The notes: generated from the letters alone by a model not told the origin. A stretch of 64,000 nucleotides of DNA from Streptomyces spororaveus (GCF_016755875.1 NZ_BNED01000005.1:1984001-2048000); one strand, 5' to 3'. Shown: positions 29,934 through 39,027, counted from the first letter of the stretch. A program made the numbers and translations.

Positions 29934-30253
29934 GGTGCCTAACTCCCAAGGTTCAAAGGGGCACCCGCTTGGAGATTGGAGATGCGGGATTTGGGATGCT
30001 GCGTTTGGCTGCACGACCCGGGGTGACGGCCCGAGGCGACGCGAATGTTCACTGCGTGTACTGCGGGTAGTGCGGGGGTGACCGCTGGTACTACGGGGGT
30101 TCTTGCAGGGGTACTGCCAGGTGAAGGGACCGCGAGCGGTGCGGTGCTTCGTATGTCCTCCGGGCGGTATGCGGTGAAGTGTGACGTTCCCATGCACACC
30201 GCCCGGAGAGTCTGAGGGGTCCGGGGACCTCGCGGCCCCCGGACCACGCCGTC
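29934..30253. other. Leader of the permease gene and end of the xanthine dehydrogenase operon
   Basis: About 320 bases without a credible gene. The right part holds the terminator at 30219-30245. The middle (30050-30125) contains imperfect repeats of GTACTNCNGGGGGT type, seen on the minus strand as AGTACCCC-like units, plus TTGGAGATTGGAGAT at 29968-29982. No purine riboswitch core was recognised. Confidence 0.5.
30219..30245 (-). terminator. Terminator of the xanthine dehydrogenase operon
   Basis: GGTCCGGGG (30219-30227) pairs with CCCCGGACC (30237-30245) around a 9-base loop, a few bases downstream of the stop of the molybdenum subunit gene. Confidence 0.75.
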
Positions 30254-32656
30254 CTAGAGGGTCCCGGTAAGGGCTTCCGGACGGATCGGCGTCTTGTTGA
30301 TCTCCAGACCCGTCGCCTGCCGGATCGCCGCGATGACGGCCGGGGTGGACGAGAGGGTCGGGGCCTCGCCCATACCGCGCAGGCCGTAGGGGGCCTTCGG
30401 GTCGGCGAGCTCCAGGACGTCGACCGGAATGGTCGGGGTGTCGAGGATGGTCGGGATCAGGTAGTCCGTGAAGGAGGGGTTGCGCACCTTCGCGGTCTTC
30501 GGGTCCACGATGATCTCTTCCATGATCGCGACGCCGAGGCCCTGGGTGGTACCACCCTGGATCTGGCCGACCACGGAAAGCATGTTGAGCGCCTTGCCGA
30601 CGTCCTGCGCGGTCGCCAGCTCGACGACCTTGACGAGGCCGAGCTCGGTGTCCACCTCGACGACCGCGCGGTGCGCGGCGAAGGTGTACTGGACGTGGCC
30701 GTTGCCCTGGCCGGTGACCAGGTCGAAGGGCTCGGTCGGCGCGTGGCGGAATTCGAGTTCGAGGTCGATGGCCTCGTCCTCCAGGATGTCGGCGATGTCC
30801 GCGAGGACCTCGCCGCCGTCGGTGACGACCTTGCCGCCCTCGAGGAGCAGCTCGGCCGTGGCCCACGCCGGGTGGTACGAGCCGTTCTTGCGGCGGCCGA
30901 TCTCCAGGAGGGCCTCGCGGACCGCCTCACAGGTGTTCTTCACCGCGCCACCGGTCATGTACGTCTGCCGGGAGGCGGACGTGGAACCGGCGGAGCCGAC
31001 CTGCGTGTCGGCCGGGTGGATGGTCACCTGCGTGACGCCCAGCTCGGTACGGGCGATCTGCGTGTGGACGGTGATGCCGCCCTGGCCGACCTCCGCCATG
31101 GCCGTGTGGACCATCGCGACGGGCTCGCCGTTGATGACCTCGAGGCGCACGCGGGCGGTCGAGTAGTCGTCGAAGCCCTCGGAGAAGCCGACGTTCTTGA
31201 TGCCGACCGCGTAGCCGACGCCCCGGACGACGCCCTCGCCGTGGGTGGTGTTGGAGAGACCGCCGGGCAGCGCGCGGACGTCCGCGTTCTCGCCGGCGGA
31301 CTCCCACTGGCGCTCGGGCGGCAGCGGGCGGGCCTTGACCCGGCGCAGCAGCTCGGCGACCGGCGCCGGGGCGTCCACGACCTGGCCGGTGGGCATGACC
31401 GTGCCCTGCTCCATGGCGTTGAGCTGGCGGAACTCGACCGGGTCCATGCCCAGCTTCGCCGCGAGCTTGTCCATCTGGGCCTCGTAGGCGAAGCAGGCCT
31501 GGACGGCGCCGAAGCCGCGCATCGCGCCGCAGGGCGGGTTGTTCGTGTAGAGCGCGATCGCCTCGATGTCCACGTCCTCCAGGACGTAGGGACCCACCGA
31601 GAGGGAGGAGGCGTTGCCCACGACCGCCGGGGAGGCGGACGCGTAGGCGCCGCCGTCCAGGACGATCTTGCACTTCATGTGCGTGAGCTTGCCGTCCTTG
31701 GTGGCGCCGTGCTCGTAGTAGAGCTTCGCCGGGTGGCGGTGCACGTGGCCGAAGAACGACTCGAACCGGTTGTAGACGATCTTGACCGGCTTGTTCGTGG
31801 CCAGGGCCAGCAGGCAGGCGTGGATCTGCATCGAGATGTCCTCGCGGCCGCCGAAGGCACCGCCGACGCCCGAGAGCGTCATACGGACCTTCTCCGGCGG
31901 GAGGCCGAGGACCGGGGCGATCTGCTGGAGGTCCGAGTGCAGCCACTGGGTGGCGACGTACAGCTCGACACCGCCGTCCTCGGACGGTACGGCCAGACCG
32001 GACTCGGGGCCGAGGAAGGCCTGGTCCTGCATGCCGAAGGTGTACTCGCCCTCGACGATGACGTCGGCGCGCTTGCGGGCCTCCTCCACGTTGCCGCGGA
32101 TGATCGGCTGGCGGTGCACGATGTTCGGGTGCGGGACGTGACCGATGTGGTGGTCGTCGCGGCCCTCGTGGATCAGCGGCGCGTCGGGGGCGAGGGCGGA
32201 GGCCTCGTCCGTGACGAGCGGCAGCTCGCGGTAGTCGATCTTGATCTTGGCGGCCGCGCGGCGGGCGGTCTCCGGGTGGTCGGCGGCCACGAGGGCGACC
32301 GGCTCACCGTGGTGACGCACCCGGCCGTTGGCGAGGACCGGGGTGTCCTGGATCTCCAGGCCGTAGTTCTTCATCTCGGCCGGCAGGTCGTCGTACGTCA
32401 GCACCGAGTACACGCCGGGCATGGCGAGCGCCTCGGAGATGTCGATGGAGACGATCTCGGCGTGTGCGACGGTGCTGCGCAGCGTCTGGCCCCAGAGCAT
32501 GTCCTCGTGCCACATGTCCGAGGAGTACGCGAACTCGCCGGTGACCTTGAGGGTGCCGTCCGGGCGGAGAATCGATTCGCCGATGCCGCCCTTGTTGTGC
32601 TTCTGGGTGACGTTCGTCGGCGTACCGGCGGGCACGGTGCGGGTGTTCTGCGCCAT
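30254..32656 (-). CDS. Xanthine dehydrogenase molybdenum-binding subunit
   Basis: This 800-residue protein belongs to the xanthine oxidase large-subunit family. An N-terminal a/b-hammerhead domain (GESILRPDGTLKVTGEFAYS) is followed by the molybdopterin-binding domains (QWLHSDLQQIAPVLGLPPEKV, GAFGGRED, GAMRGFGAVQ). It catalyses hydroxylation of hypoxanthine/xanthine to urate with the 2Fe-2S and FAD subunits. The GAMRGFGAVQ motif includes the conserved catalytic-region Arg. It is the last gene of a three-gene operon with only 2 bases between genes, followed by a terminator. Substrate is inferred from the PucR regulator and purine permease; related aldehyde or CO dehydrogenases cannot be wholly excluded. 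Confidence 0.92.
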   Translation of the reverse strand: MAQNTRTVPAGTPTNVTQKHNKGGIGESILRPDGTLKVTGEFAYSSDMWHEDMLWGQTLRSTVAHAEIVSIDISEALAMPGVYSVLTYDDLPAEMKNYGLEIQDTPVLANGRVRHHGEPVALVAADHPETARRAAAKIKIDYRELPLVTDEASALAPDAPLIHEGRDDHHIGHVPHPNIVHRQPIIRGNVEEARKRADVIVEGEYTFGMQDQAFLGPESGLAVPSEDGGVELYVATQWLHSDLQQIAPVLGLPPEKVRMTLSGVGGAFGGREDISMQIHACLLALATNKPVKIVYNRFESFFGHVHRHPAKLYYEHGATKDGKLTHMKCKIVLDGGAYASASPAVVGNASSLSVGPYVLEDVDIEAIALYTNNPPCGAMRGFGAVQACFAYEAQMDKLAAKLGMDPVEFRQLNAMEQGTVMPTGQVVDAPAPVAELLRRVKARPLPPERQWESAGENADVRALPGGLSNTTHGEGVVRGVGYAVGIKNVGFSEGFDDYSTARVRLEVINGEPVAMVHTAMAEVGQGGITVHTQIARTELGVTQVTIHPADTQVGSAGSTSASRQTYMTGGAVKNTCEAVREALLEIGRRKNGSYHPAWATAELLLEGGKVVTDGGEVLADIADILEDEAIDLELEFRHAPTEPFDLVTGQGNGHVQYTFAAHRAVVEVDTELGLVKVVELATAQDVGKALNMLSVVGQIQGGTTQGLGVAIMEEIIVDPKTAKVRNPSFTDYLIPTILDTPTIPVDVLELADPKAPYGLRGMGEAPTLSSTPAVIAAIRQATGLEINKTPIRPEALTGTL

Positions 32657-32658
32657 GG

Positions 32659-33264
32659 TCAGACCGCCTCTCCCTGACGGGCGGCCGCGAGGCGGACCGC
32701 GTCGAGGATCTTCTCGTAACCCGTGCAGCGGCAGAGGTTGCCGGACAGGGCCTCACGGATGTCCTGGTCGGACGGGGAGGAGTTCTCCTCCAGCAGCGCG
32801 TCCGCCTGGATCAGCAGACCCGGGGTGCAGAAACCGCACTGGACGGCGCCGGCGTCGATGAACGCCTGCTGGATGTTCGAGAGTTCCACGCCCTCGCCGG
32901 TCTGCGAGTCGCCTGGCCTGGCCTGCCACTGCTTGGCGGCGTCCAGGGACACGCCCTTGCTGCCGCAACCGCCGCCGGTGCCGCAGGCACCACCGTGGCC
33001 GTGCTCGTCGCGCTGCTTGGAGAACTCCGCCAGACCCTCGACGGTCACGACGTCGCGACCCTCGACCTGACCGGCCGCGACCAGACACGAACAGACCGGC
33101 ACGCCGTCGAGACGGACGGTGCAGGAACCGCACTCGCCCTGCTCGCAGGCGTTCTTCGAACCCGGCAGACCCAGGCGCTCACGCAGGACGTAGAGAAGGG
33201 ACTCGCCCTCCCACACGTCGTCGGCTTCCTGCTGACGGCCGTTGACCGTGAAATTGACGCGCAT
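32659..33264 (-). CDS. Xanthine dehydrogenase 2Fe-2S subunit with Gly/Cys-rich insert
   Basis: This 201-residue subunit carries both 2Fe-2S clusters. The plant-type ferredoxin set is CEQGECGSC plus CSC (residues ~40-63), and the helical domain set is CGFCTPG and CRCTGY. It passes electrons from the molybdenum centre to FAD. Usual length is about 160 residues; the extra ~40 lie between the domains and include HGHGGACGTGGGCGSKG. This makes a His/Gly/Cys-rich linker of unknown role. Start ATG at 33264; its gene sits 2 bases after the FAD subunit and 2 before the molybdenum subunit, so the three are co-translated. Confidence 0.93.
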   Translation of the reverse strand: MRVNFTVNGRQQEADDVWEGESLLYVLRERLGLPGSKNACEQGECGSCTVRLDGVPVCSCLVAAGQVEGRDVVTVEGLAEFSKQRDEHGHGGACGTGGGCGSKGVSLDAAKQWQARPGDSQTGEGVELSNIQQAFIDAGAVQCGFCTPGLLIQADALLEENSSPSDQDIREALSGNLCRCTGYEKILDAVRLAAARQGEAV

Positions 33265-33266
33265 GA

Positions 33267-34163
33267 TTACGCAGCCCCTTCAAGCGAGCGGCCGTTGCCG
33301 GTACCGCGGTACTGCTCCCAGGTCCAGACGAGCTGGCGGCGAGCCATGATGCCGACCGCGTGACGGCGGTACTTCGCCGTGCCGCGGACGTCGTCGATTG
33401 GGTTGGCCGCGCCGGAGGCGAGGTCACCGAACTGCTTGGCGATCGACGGGGTGATGACCTTGCCGGACTCCCAGAAGCCGCCCTCTTCGAGCGCGGCGTT
33501 CAGGAACTCCTCGGCGGCCTTGGCCCGGATCGGGGTCGGCGCGGCCGAACCGATACCGGTGCGGACCGTGCGGGTCTCCGGGTGCAGCGCCAGACCGAAC
33601 GCGCACACCGCGATGACCATCGCGTTGCGGGAGCCGACCTTGGAGTACTGCTGGGGGCCGTCCGCCTTCTTGACGTGAACGGTCTTGATGAGCTCGTCGG
33701 CGGCGAGCGCGTTGCGCTTCACACCGGTGTAGAACTCGTCGATCGGGATGAGGCGGGAGCCGCGTACGGACTCCACCTCGACCTCGGCACCCGCCGCGAG
33801 CAGCGCCGGGTGGGAGTCACCGGCCGGCGAGGCGCAACCGAGGTTGCCGCCGACACCGCCGCGGTTGCGGATCTGCGGGGACGCGACCGTGTGCGAGGCG
33901 AGCGCGAGTCCCGGAAGCTCCGTGCGGAGGTTCTCCATGATCTGCGTGTACGGAACGGAGGCGCCCAGGCGAACCACGTCCTCGCCGACCTCCCACTCCC
34001 GCAGCAGACCGATGCGGTTCAGGTCCAGGAGGTACTCCGGCCGACGGTGGTCGAAGTTGATCTCGACCATCACGTCGGTGCCACCCGCAATCGGCACAGC
34101 CGAGGGGAACTCGGCCTTTGCGGCGAGCGCCTCCTCCCAGCTGGCGGGGCGAAGGAAGTCCAT
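33267..34163 (-). CDS. Xanthine dehydrogenase FAD-binding subunit
   Basis: This 298-residue protein has the FAD-binding PCMH fold of the CO dehydrogenase/xanthine dehydrogenase medium subunit. IAGGTDVMVEINF (residues ~25-37) and the flavin loop TVASPQIRNRGGVGGNLG (~92-109) are clear. It transfers electrons from the 2Fe-2S clusters to NAD+. It is the first gene of the operon, reading away from pucR, so its promoter lies in 34164-34416. ATG at 34163 gives the family's usual MDFLRPASWEEAL N-terminus. Confidence 0.93.
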   Translation of the reverse strand: MDFLRPASWEEALAAKAEFPSAVPIAGGTDVMVEINFDHRRPEYLLDLNRIGLLREWEVGEDVVRLGASVPYTQIMENLRTELPGLALASHTVASPQIRNRGGVGGNLGCASPAGDSHPALLAAGAEVEVESVRGSRLIPIDEFYTGVKRNALAADELIKTVHVKKADGPQQYSKVGSRNAMVIAVCAFGLALHPETRTVRTGIGSAAPTPIRAKAAEEFLNAALEEGGFWESGKVITPSIAKQFGDLASGAANPIDDVRGTAKYRRHAVGIMARRQLVWTWEQYRGTGNGRSLEGAA

Positions 34164-34416
34164 GAGCGGCTCTCTTCTTCTTCATCGTGTCGTTTACTTC
34201 AAGCCAGGAGGCCTGAGAGTCCTCGACTGGTCGTTCACGTGCTGTTAACGCGGTGTGGACCCAGTACACAAGCCGCTCGCCGCCCGGTGCAGTCACTGAA
34301 ACCATGAAGGAGTTGGCTGACGGCCTCCCTCGTCTTGTAGATTCGTATGAAAGGCAGGATGCGACGACCTGCCCGATTTCCAACGGCAACATTCGAGACA
34401 GATCGGCGGCGACATC
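34164..34416. promoter_or_regulatory. Divergent promoter region of the xanthine dehydrogenase operon and pucR
   Basis: These 253 bases separate the two divergent genes and must hold both promoters and any PucR binding site. Candidates are GTGTGGACCCAGTACAC (34253-34269, GTGT/ACAC ends) and GTTAAC near 34246. I cannot assign the PucR site with confidence. Confidence 0.5.
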
Positions 34417-36096
34417 ATGCGGCTGCGCGCACTGCTGGAAACCGAGGCGCTGGGGCTGCGGCTGCTCGGCGGCGAGGGTGAACTCGACCGGACGGTCCGC
34501 GGGGTCATGACGACCGACCTGCGCGATCCCAGCCGATATCTGTCGGGGGGCGAACTCGTCCTGACCGGCTTGGCATGGAGACGAAATTCAGCCGACTCCG
34601 AGCCATTCGTACGAATTCTGGCGAGCGCGGGCGTCGCCGGGCTCGCCGCGGGCGAGGCGGAGCTGCAGGCCATTCCCGATGATCTTGTTTCGGCCTGCGT
34701 CCGCAACCGGCTGCCGCTGTTTGCCGTGAACGAGGACGTTGCATTCGCCACGATCACGGAGTACGTCGTCAGGCAGGTCTCGGGCGAGCGCGCCGGAGAC
34801 CTCGCGGCCGTCGTGGACCGGCACCGCCGGCTGATGACCTCGGGTCCGGCCGGCGGCGGCCCCGACGTGGTGCTCGATCTGCTCACCACCGACCTCGATC
34901 TCCGGGCCTGGGTGCTGTCCCCCACCGGCCGGCAGATCGCCGGGGCGGGCGAGCCGCTGGCGCCGGGCGTGTGCGCAGCACTGGCGGGCGAGCACCTTGC
35001 GGCGGTCCGGACGGGCCGCAGGGGGCCGCATCGGATCTCCATCCAGGGTATTACCTACTCGCTCTTCCCGATCAGGGGACACGGGCGCGGAGCCGCCGGT
35101 CCGGGCGCCCGTGACGTGCGCGAGACGGTGCTCTCGGACTGGCTGCTGGCCGTCGAGGCGGACGCGGGCGACTGGCCCGCCGAGCGGCTGGATCTGCTCC
35201 AGGGCGTCACTCAGCTGATCGCCGTGGAGCGCGACCGGCGCGACGCGGCGCGCACGGTGCGCCGCCGGCTCGCACAAGAAGTCCTCGAACTGGTCCAGAC
35301 GGGTGCCCCGCCCGCCGAGATCGCCGCCCGTCTGCGGGTCGCGGCCCCGGTGCTGCTGCCCGGACTGGGCGCCGCCCCGCACTGGCAGGTCGTCGTGGCC
35401 CGGGTGGACTGGGACGGCGGGGACATCCCCGGCGGCCCGGTGGCCCAGTCGCTGCTGGAGGAGATCCTCGTCGACCCGTCGGTCTCGGGGCCCGAGCCCT
35501 CGGACCGGATCGCCGTGGCCCATGCGGGTGACGAGGCCATCGCCCTGGTCCCGCTGCCCTCGCTCGCCGGGGACGCCGGGGAGGACAAGGGCCCGGATTC
35601 CGCCCTGCACGCCGACGAGCTGCTCGCGGTGGTACGGGACCCGCTGGCGGCCGGCCTGGCCGACGACGGCCGGCTCACGCTGGGCGTCAGCGCGGCCGTG
35701 CACTCCGCCGAGGGGCTGCGCGGGGCGCTGGAGGAGGCCCGGCACGCCCGCCGGGTGGCCGCGGCCCGCCCGGGGCGGGTCTGCGCGGCGGGCCACCACG
35801 AACTGGCCTCGCACGTGCTGCTGCTGCCGTTCGTCCCGGACGACGTCCGCCGCGCCTTCACGGCCCGGCTGCTGGACCCGCTGCGGGACTACGACCGGCG
35901 CCACCGCGCGGAGCTCATCCCGACGCTGGAGGCCTTCCTGGACTGCGACGGTTCCTGGACCCGCTGCGCGACGCGGCTGCACCTGCACGTCAACACGCTG
36001 CGCTACCGGGTCGGGCGAATCGAGCAGTTGACGGCGCGGGACCTGTCCCGGCTGGAGGACAAGCTCGACTTCTTCCTGGCACTGCGCATGAGCTGA
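34417..36096 (+). CDS. PucR-family transcriptional regulator of purine catabolism
   Basis: This 559-residue regulator has an N-terminal PucR sensory domain (MRLRALLETEALGLRLLGGE, residues 1-~125). A GGDEF-related/CdaR-like middle follows, and the C-terminal PucR-type helix-turn-helix is at ~500-555 (WTRCATRLHLHVNTLRYRVGRIEQL). Family knowledge: B. subtilis PucR activates purine-degradation genes in response to pathway intermediates. Its divergent position from the xanthine dehydrogenase operon strongly suggests control of that operon and possibly the permease. The ATG at 34417 follows GATCGGCGGCGACATC, with no strong ribosome binding site. Confidence 0.9.
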   Translation: MRLRALLETEALGLRLLGGEGELDRTVRGVMTTDLRDPSRYLSGGELVLTGLAWRRNSADSEPFVRILASAGVAGLAAGEAELQAIPDDLVSACVRNRLPLFAVNEDVAFATITEYVVRQVSGERAGDLAAVVDRHRRLMTSGPAGGGPDVVLDLLTTDLDLRAWVLSPTGRQIAGAGEPLAPGVCAALAGEHLAAVRTGRRGPHRISIQGITYSLFPIRGHGRGAAGPGARDVRETVLSDWLLAVEADAGDWPAERLDLLQGVTQLIAVERDRRDAARTVRRRLAQEVLELVQTGAPPAEIAARLRVAAPVLLPGLGAAPHWQVVVARVDWDGGDIPGGPVAQSLLEEILVDPSVSGPEPSDRIAVAHAGDEAIALVPLPSLAGDAGEDKGPDSALHADELLAVVRDPLAAGLADDGRLTLGVSAAVHSAEGLRGALEEARHARRVAAARPGRVCAAGHHELASHVLLLPFVPDDVRRAFTARLLDPLRDYDRRHRAELIPTLEAFLDCDGSWTRCATRLHLHVNTLRYRVGRIEQLTARDLSRLEDKLDFFLALRMS

Positions 36097-36102
36097 GAAG
36101 AT

Positions 36103-36138
36103 CCGCCCCGCGGCCGCAAGGGTTCGGCCACGGGGCGG
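36103..36138 (+). terminator. Terminator after pucR
   Basis: CCGCCCCG (36103-36110) pairs with CGGGGCGG (36131-36138), with an inner GGCC/GGCC pairing, starting 7 bases after the stop. Confidence 0.65.
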
Positions 36139-36262
36139 CTGATGATCCGTCCGGACTTTGTGAAAGAGTTCACCCAACCCCTTGGCCGATGCCGCAGATC
36201 CGTGCTCTCATTTCGCCCCAGGGCTCAACGATGTGCTGCTGGCTTGCTTTGGGGAGGGCAAT

Positions 36263-37063
36263 GTGGCGGACACCGCCATGTCGGGTGCCGGAACGACCGG
36301 AGGAGACGACCCCCTCCAGCGGGCGATATGGCGGCTGCGCTCGCGCGGCTGTTGGACGGATGCGGCGGCGCTGCTGACGCCGCACGTCGGCAAGGCCGGT
36401 GGCGCCGGGGCGGCCGTGCAGCGGACAGCGCTGCTGGTGGAGCGCTGCCTGTTCACCGGGCAGGGCTGGGCCGAGGCCGAGGACGCGCTGCGGATCGCCG
36501 AGGCCGTCTCCCAGGACGACGACGACCGGGGCGCGGCCGCGTGCGAACGGGGTCAGCTGGCGTACGCCGCCACCGTGCTCGGCGTACGCGACCGGGCCGA
36601 CGAGGCCCGCTCCGCGCTGGGCAGGGCCGCGGCCCTGCTGTCCCCGCAGTCGAGGACCCGCCCGCTGCTGGACTTCCGGCGGGGGCTCGTCGCCGAGCAC
36701 CTGGCGGATGCCCCGCAGTCGGCCCGTCCGGCCTACCACCGGGCCCACGCGGGGGCGGAGGCGCACGGGGACACCCTGCTGCTGTCCTTCACCTGGCGGC
36801 ACCTGGCCGCGCTGGCGCTGCGGGACGGGGAGGTGGCCGAGGCGCGCAAGGGCTTCGCGGAGTCCCTGCGCATCCGGGAGGACCTGGGCTTCCTGATCGG
36901 CACGGCCCCGGCGCTGGCGGCGCTGGCGGAGGCCGAGCCGGAACCGGAGGCCGCCCGGCTGCGCGCGGAGGCCCGCCGCCTGTTCCACCTGCTGGGCGGC
37001 ATCCCCACCTGGCTGGCGGACCAGCTCCACCACCCGGACCCGGCACCGTCGCCCGCGGCGTAG
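36263..37063 (+). CDS. Soluble TPR-like helical protein of unknown function
   Basis: The 266-residue product is all-helical, with repeating Ala/Leu-rich helix pairs (AYAATVLGVRDRADEARSAL, then GLVAEHLADAPQSARPAYHR) that look like tetratricopeptide repeats. Such repeats mediate protein-protein contacts; similar sequences occur as the C-terminal part of LuxR/LAL or BTAD regulators, but no DNA-binding or ATPase domain is present. GTG at 36263 follows GGAGGG at short spacing; ATG at 36278 is an alternative start. The gene stands alone between pucR and a convergent GntR gene. Confidence 0.65.
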   Translation: MADTAMSGAGTTGGDDPLQRAIWRLRSRGCWTDAAALLTPHVGKAGGAGAAVQRTALLVERCLFTGQGWAEAEDALRIAEAVSQDDDDRGAAACERGQLAYAATVLGVRDRADEARSALGRAAALLSPQSRTRPLLDFRRGLVAEHLADAPQSARPAYHRAHAGAEAHGDTLLLSFTWRHLAALALRDGEVAEARKGFAESLRIREDLGFLIGTAPALAALAEAEPEPEAARLRAEARRLFHLLGGIPTWLADQLHHPDPAPSPAA

Positions 37064-37088
37064 CCTCCGGCCGTTGCGGCCTCGTCGG

Positions 37089-37140
37089 CGTTCGGGGCCC
37101 GGGGCCCGGGGTGGAACCCCGGCCTTGGGCCCCGCCGGCG
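37089..37140. repeat. Second copy of the intergenic palindromic repeat
   Basis: GGCGTTCGGGGCCCGGGGCC continues into a nested hairpin. The inner stem is CCGGGGT/ACCCCGG with loop GGA (~37106-37122), the outer GGGGCCC/GGGCCCC. It resembles the element at 2651-2700 and separates the convergent genes ending at 37063 and 37155, where it may also act as terminator. Confidence 0.5.
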
Positions 37141-37154
37141 AGCGGGGCCCGGGG

Positions 37155-37820
37155 TCAGGCGCAGGAGCCTGCGAAGTGTTCGCGCACCAGGGCTTCCACC
37201 ACCGGCAGGTCCCGCGCGACCAGCGCCTCCAGCAGCGCCGAGTGCTCCGCCGCGTCGGCGACGAGATCGGCCCGCCGCACCCGCGGAGCGCCCGGCAGGG
37301 GCCACTGCGCCCGGCGGTGGAGCTCCTCCGCCACCTTCACCAGCTGCGCGTTGCCGGCCAGCCGCAGCACCGCTCCGTGGAACGCCCGGTCCGCCTCCGC
37401 GTACCCCGGGAGGTCACCGGCGGCCGCGGCCTCGACCGTCAGGTCCGCCGCCGGGCGCAGGGCCTCCCAGGCCTCGGCGGGCTCCGTGCGGGCCAGCCGG
37501 AGCATCACCGGGACCTCCAGCAGCGCCCGTACCTCGGCCAGCTCGGCGAGCTCACCCGGGGTGCGGGAGAGCACGCGGAAACCCCGGTTCGGGAGGCATT
37601 CCACCGCCCCCTCCACGGCCAGCTGCTGCATCGCCTCGCGCACCGGGGTCGCGGAGACCCCGAAACGCTCTCCCAGCGCCGGGCCCGAGTAGATCTCCCC
37701 CGGCACCAGCTCGCCGTCGATCAGGGCCGCGCGCAGCGCGTCGAGCACCTGTCCGCGCACCGAATGGCGCAACACCTTCCGCCTTTGTGCCGGTACCCGG
37801 GCGTGGGCCGTTTCGCGCAC
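37155..37820 (-). CDS. GntR-family (FadR/FCD) transcriptional regulator
   Basis: This 221-residue protein has an N-terminal winged helix (LDALRAALIDGELVPGEIYS, then LGERFGVSATPVREAMQQLA, residues ~29-75) and a C-terminal FCD ligand-binding domain. FCD metal/ligand residues appear in DRAFHGAVLRLAGN and AEHSALLEAL. The GTG at 37820 follows GGAGGAGG at ideal spacing. It is divergent from the siderophore reductase gene, 138 bases away. Such regulators bind small carboxylates or metabolites; the ligand and targets here are unknown. Confidence 0.88.
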   Translation of the reverse strand: MRETAHARVPAQRRKVLRHSVRGQVLDALRAALIDGELVPGEIYSGPALGERFGVSATPVREAMQQLAVEGAVECLPNRGFRVLSRTPGELAELAEVRALLEVPVMLRLARTEPAEAWEALRPAADLTVEAAAAGDLPGYAEADRAFHGAVLRLAGNAQLVKVAEELHRRAQWPLPGAPRVRRADLVADAAEHSALLEALVARDLPVVEALVREHFAGSCA

Positions 37821-37903
37821 TCGGTCCTCCTCCGGGTTTCGACCTCTCCCGAGGATAGGTGACGTCGTACGCGTCAGTAGGTTACAGACCGGTCCGGATC
37901 GAG

Positions 37904-37922
37904 TAAGGTAAGGCTTACCTGT
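37904..37922 (+). promoter_or_regulatory. Iron box (DmdR/IdeR-type operator)
   Basis: TAAGGTAAGGCTTACCTGT matches the DtxR/IdeR/DmdR iron-box consensus TWAGGTWAGSCTWACCTWA at nearly every position. It lies 37 bases before the ATG of the ferric-siderophore reductase gene. Family knowledge: DmdR1 with Fe2+ binds such boxes and represses transcription, so the downstream gene should be on under iron starvation. Confidence 0.88.
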
Positions 37923-37958
37923 TAATGATCGTGTGATTCTGTGATTCGGTGGCCCGCC

Positions 37959-38819
37959 ATGACCGTCACGACCCTCCCGGCCGTCACATCCGCCCCGCCC
38001 GGCTCCGCGGTGGCGGATGCGTTCGCCAGGCTGGCCGAGGCGTACGGCGGACTGCGGGTGATCGAGCGCACCGCGCACGAACCCGTCCCTCGCGGTGCGG
38101 GATGGGTCGGCGCGGACGAGCTCGCGGCCGGCGGGCCGGCCCTGGACGCCTTCCTCGCCTGGGACAACGCCCAGGTCCTGCGGGACTACGGGACCCAGGC
38201 CCGCCCCGATGTGATCGCGGGCTTCGGGCTGCACCGGTACGCGTGGCCGGCCTGCCTGCTGATCACCCTCCCGTGGTTCCTGCACCGGCGGGTCCCGCGC
38301 CTCCCGGTCACCGGGGTGGCCTTCCACCGGACCCTCGGCCGGATGAGCGTGCGCGTCGGGGAGTTCGCCTGCCTGCCGGACGATCCGGCGGCCGCCCTCC
38401 CGGGGGCCCGTGTCGTGCCCGACGAGGAGGCGCTGCGCGACGAGGTGCGGGCCGCGGTGGCCGAGCACCTCGGGCCACTGCTGGAGGGGTTCGGCCCGCG
38501 CATGCGGCGCGGGCGCCGCGCCCTGTGGGGCATGGCGACCGACGAGGTCGTCGAGAGCCTCTGGTACATCGGCAGCCTGCTCGGCGAGGAGCGGCGCGCC
38601 ATGGCCGAACTGGAGGCGCTGCTGCCCGGCTCGACGGCCCCGTACACCGGGGGCGCGGGGTTCCGCACGCTCACCGGACCCGCCGGCGAGGAGCTGCCCA
38701 CCCGGGACCGGGCCGGCTGCTGCTTCTTCTACACCATCCGCCCCGAGGACACCTGTGTCACCTGTCCGCGGACCTGTGACGCCGACCGGATCGCCCGCCT
38801 CGCGGCGGCGGGCGCCTGA
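37959..38819 (+). CDS. FhuF-type (2Fe-2S) ferric-siderophore reductase
   Basis: This 286-residue protein ends with the FhuF-type cluster motif: Cys254, Cys255, then Cys266 and Cys269 (CC-x10-C-x2-C), with a further Cys273. The rest is an FhuF-like fold with GFGLHRYAWPACLLITLPWF. Family knowledge: these cytoplasmic proteins reduce Fe3+ in imported siderophores so that iron is released. The iron box upstream supports this. ATG at 37959 (MTVTTLPAVT) is taken as start; ATG at 37941 is in frame but has no ribosome binding site. No siderophore transport genes are adjacent. Confidence 0.9.
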   Translation: MTVTTLPAVTSAPPGSAVADAFARLAEAYGGLRVIERTAHEPVPRGAGWVGADELAAGGPALDAFLAWDNAQVLRDYGTQARPDVIAGFGLHRYAWPACLLITLPWFLHRRVPRLPVTGVAFHRTLGRMSVRVGEFACLPDDPAAALPGARVVPDEEALRDEVRAAVAEHLGPLLEGFGPRMRRGRRALWGMATDEVVESLWYIGSLLGEERRAMAELEALLPGSTAPYTGGAGFRTLTGPAGEELPTRDRAGCCFFYTIRPEDTCVTCPRTCDADRIARLAAAGA

Positions 38820-39027
38820 ACCCACCCCGTACGGCTGACCGCAATCGAACACAACTGGGCTCATACGGGCACCAGTTCGAGTCACAACACCCTATCCGGC
38901 GGGCCCCACCCCCCGATGGCGTCCACTTGCCCCGAAACCCGCGTGCACCACTCTCCGGCTACGCCACTATGGCGCCCGGAAAGCCGCACGGCCGCATAGC
39001 CGCATACGCGAGGCAAGGGACATCCGC

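Noticed and set aside
29939..30247. A 102-codon frame upstream of the permease
   Set aside because: It covers the terminator and a repeat-rich leader; composition is Pro/Ala/Val-rich without any recognisable domain.
29934..30253. Purine riboswitch upstream of the NCS2 permease
   Set aside because: No guanine/xanthine riboswitch core or conserved loop sequence was found; only imperfect repeats.
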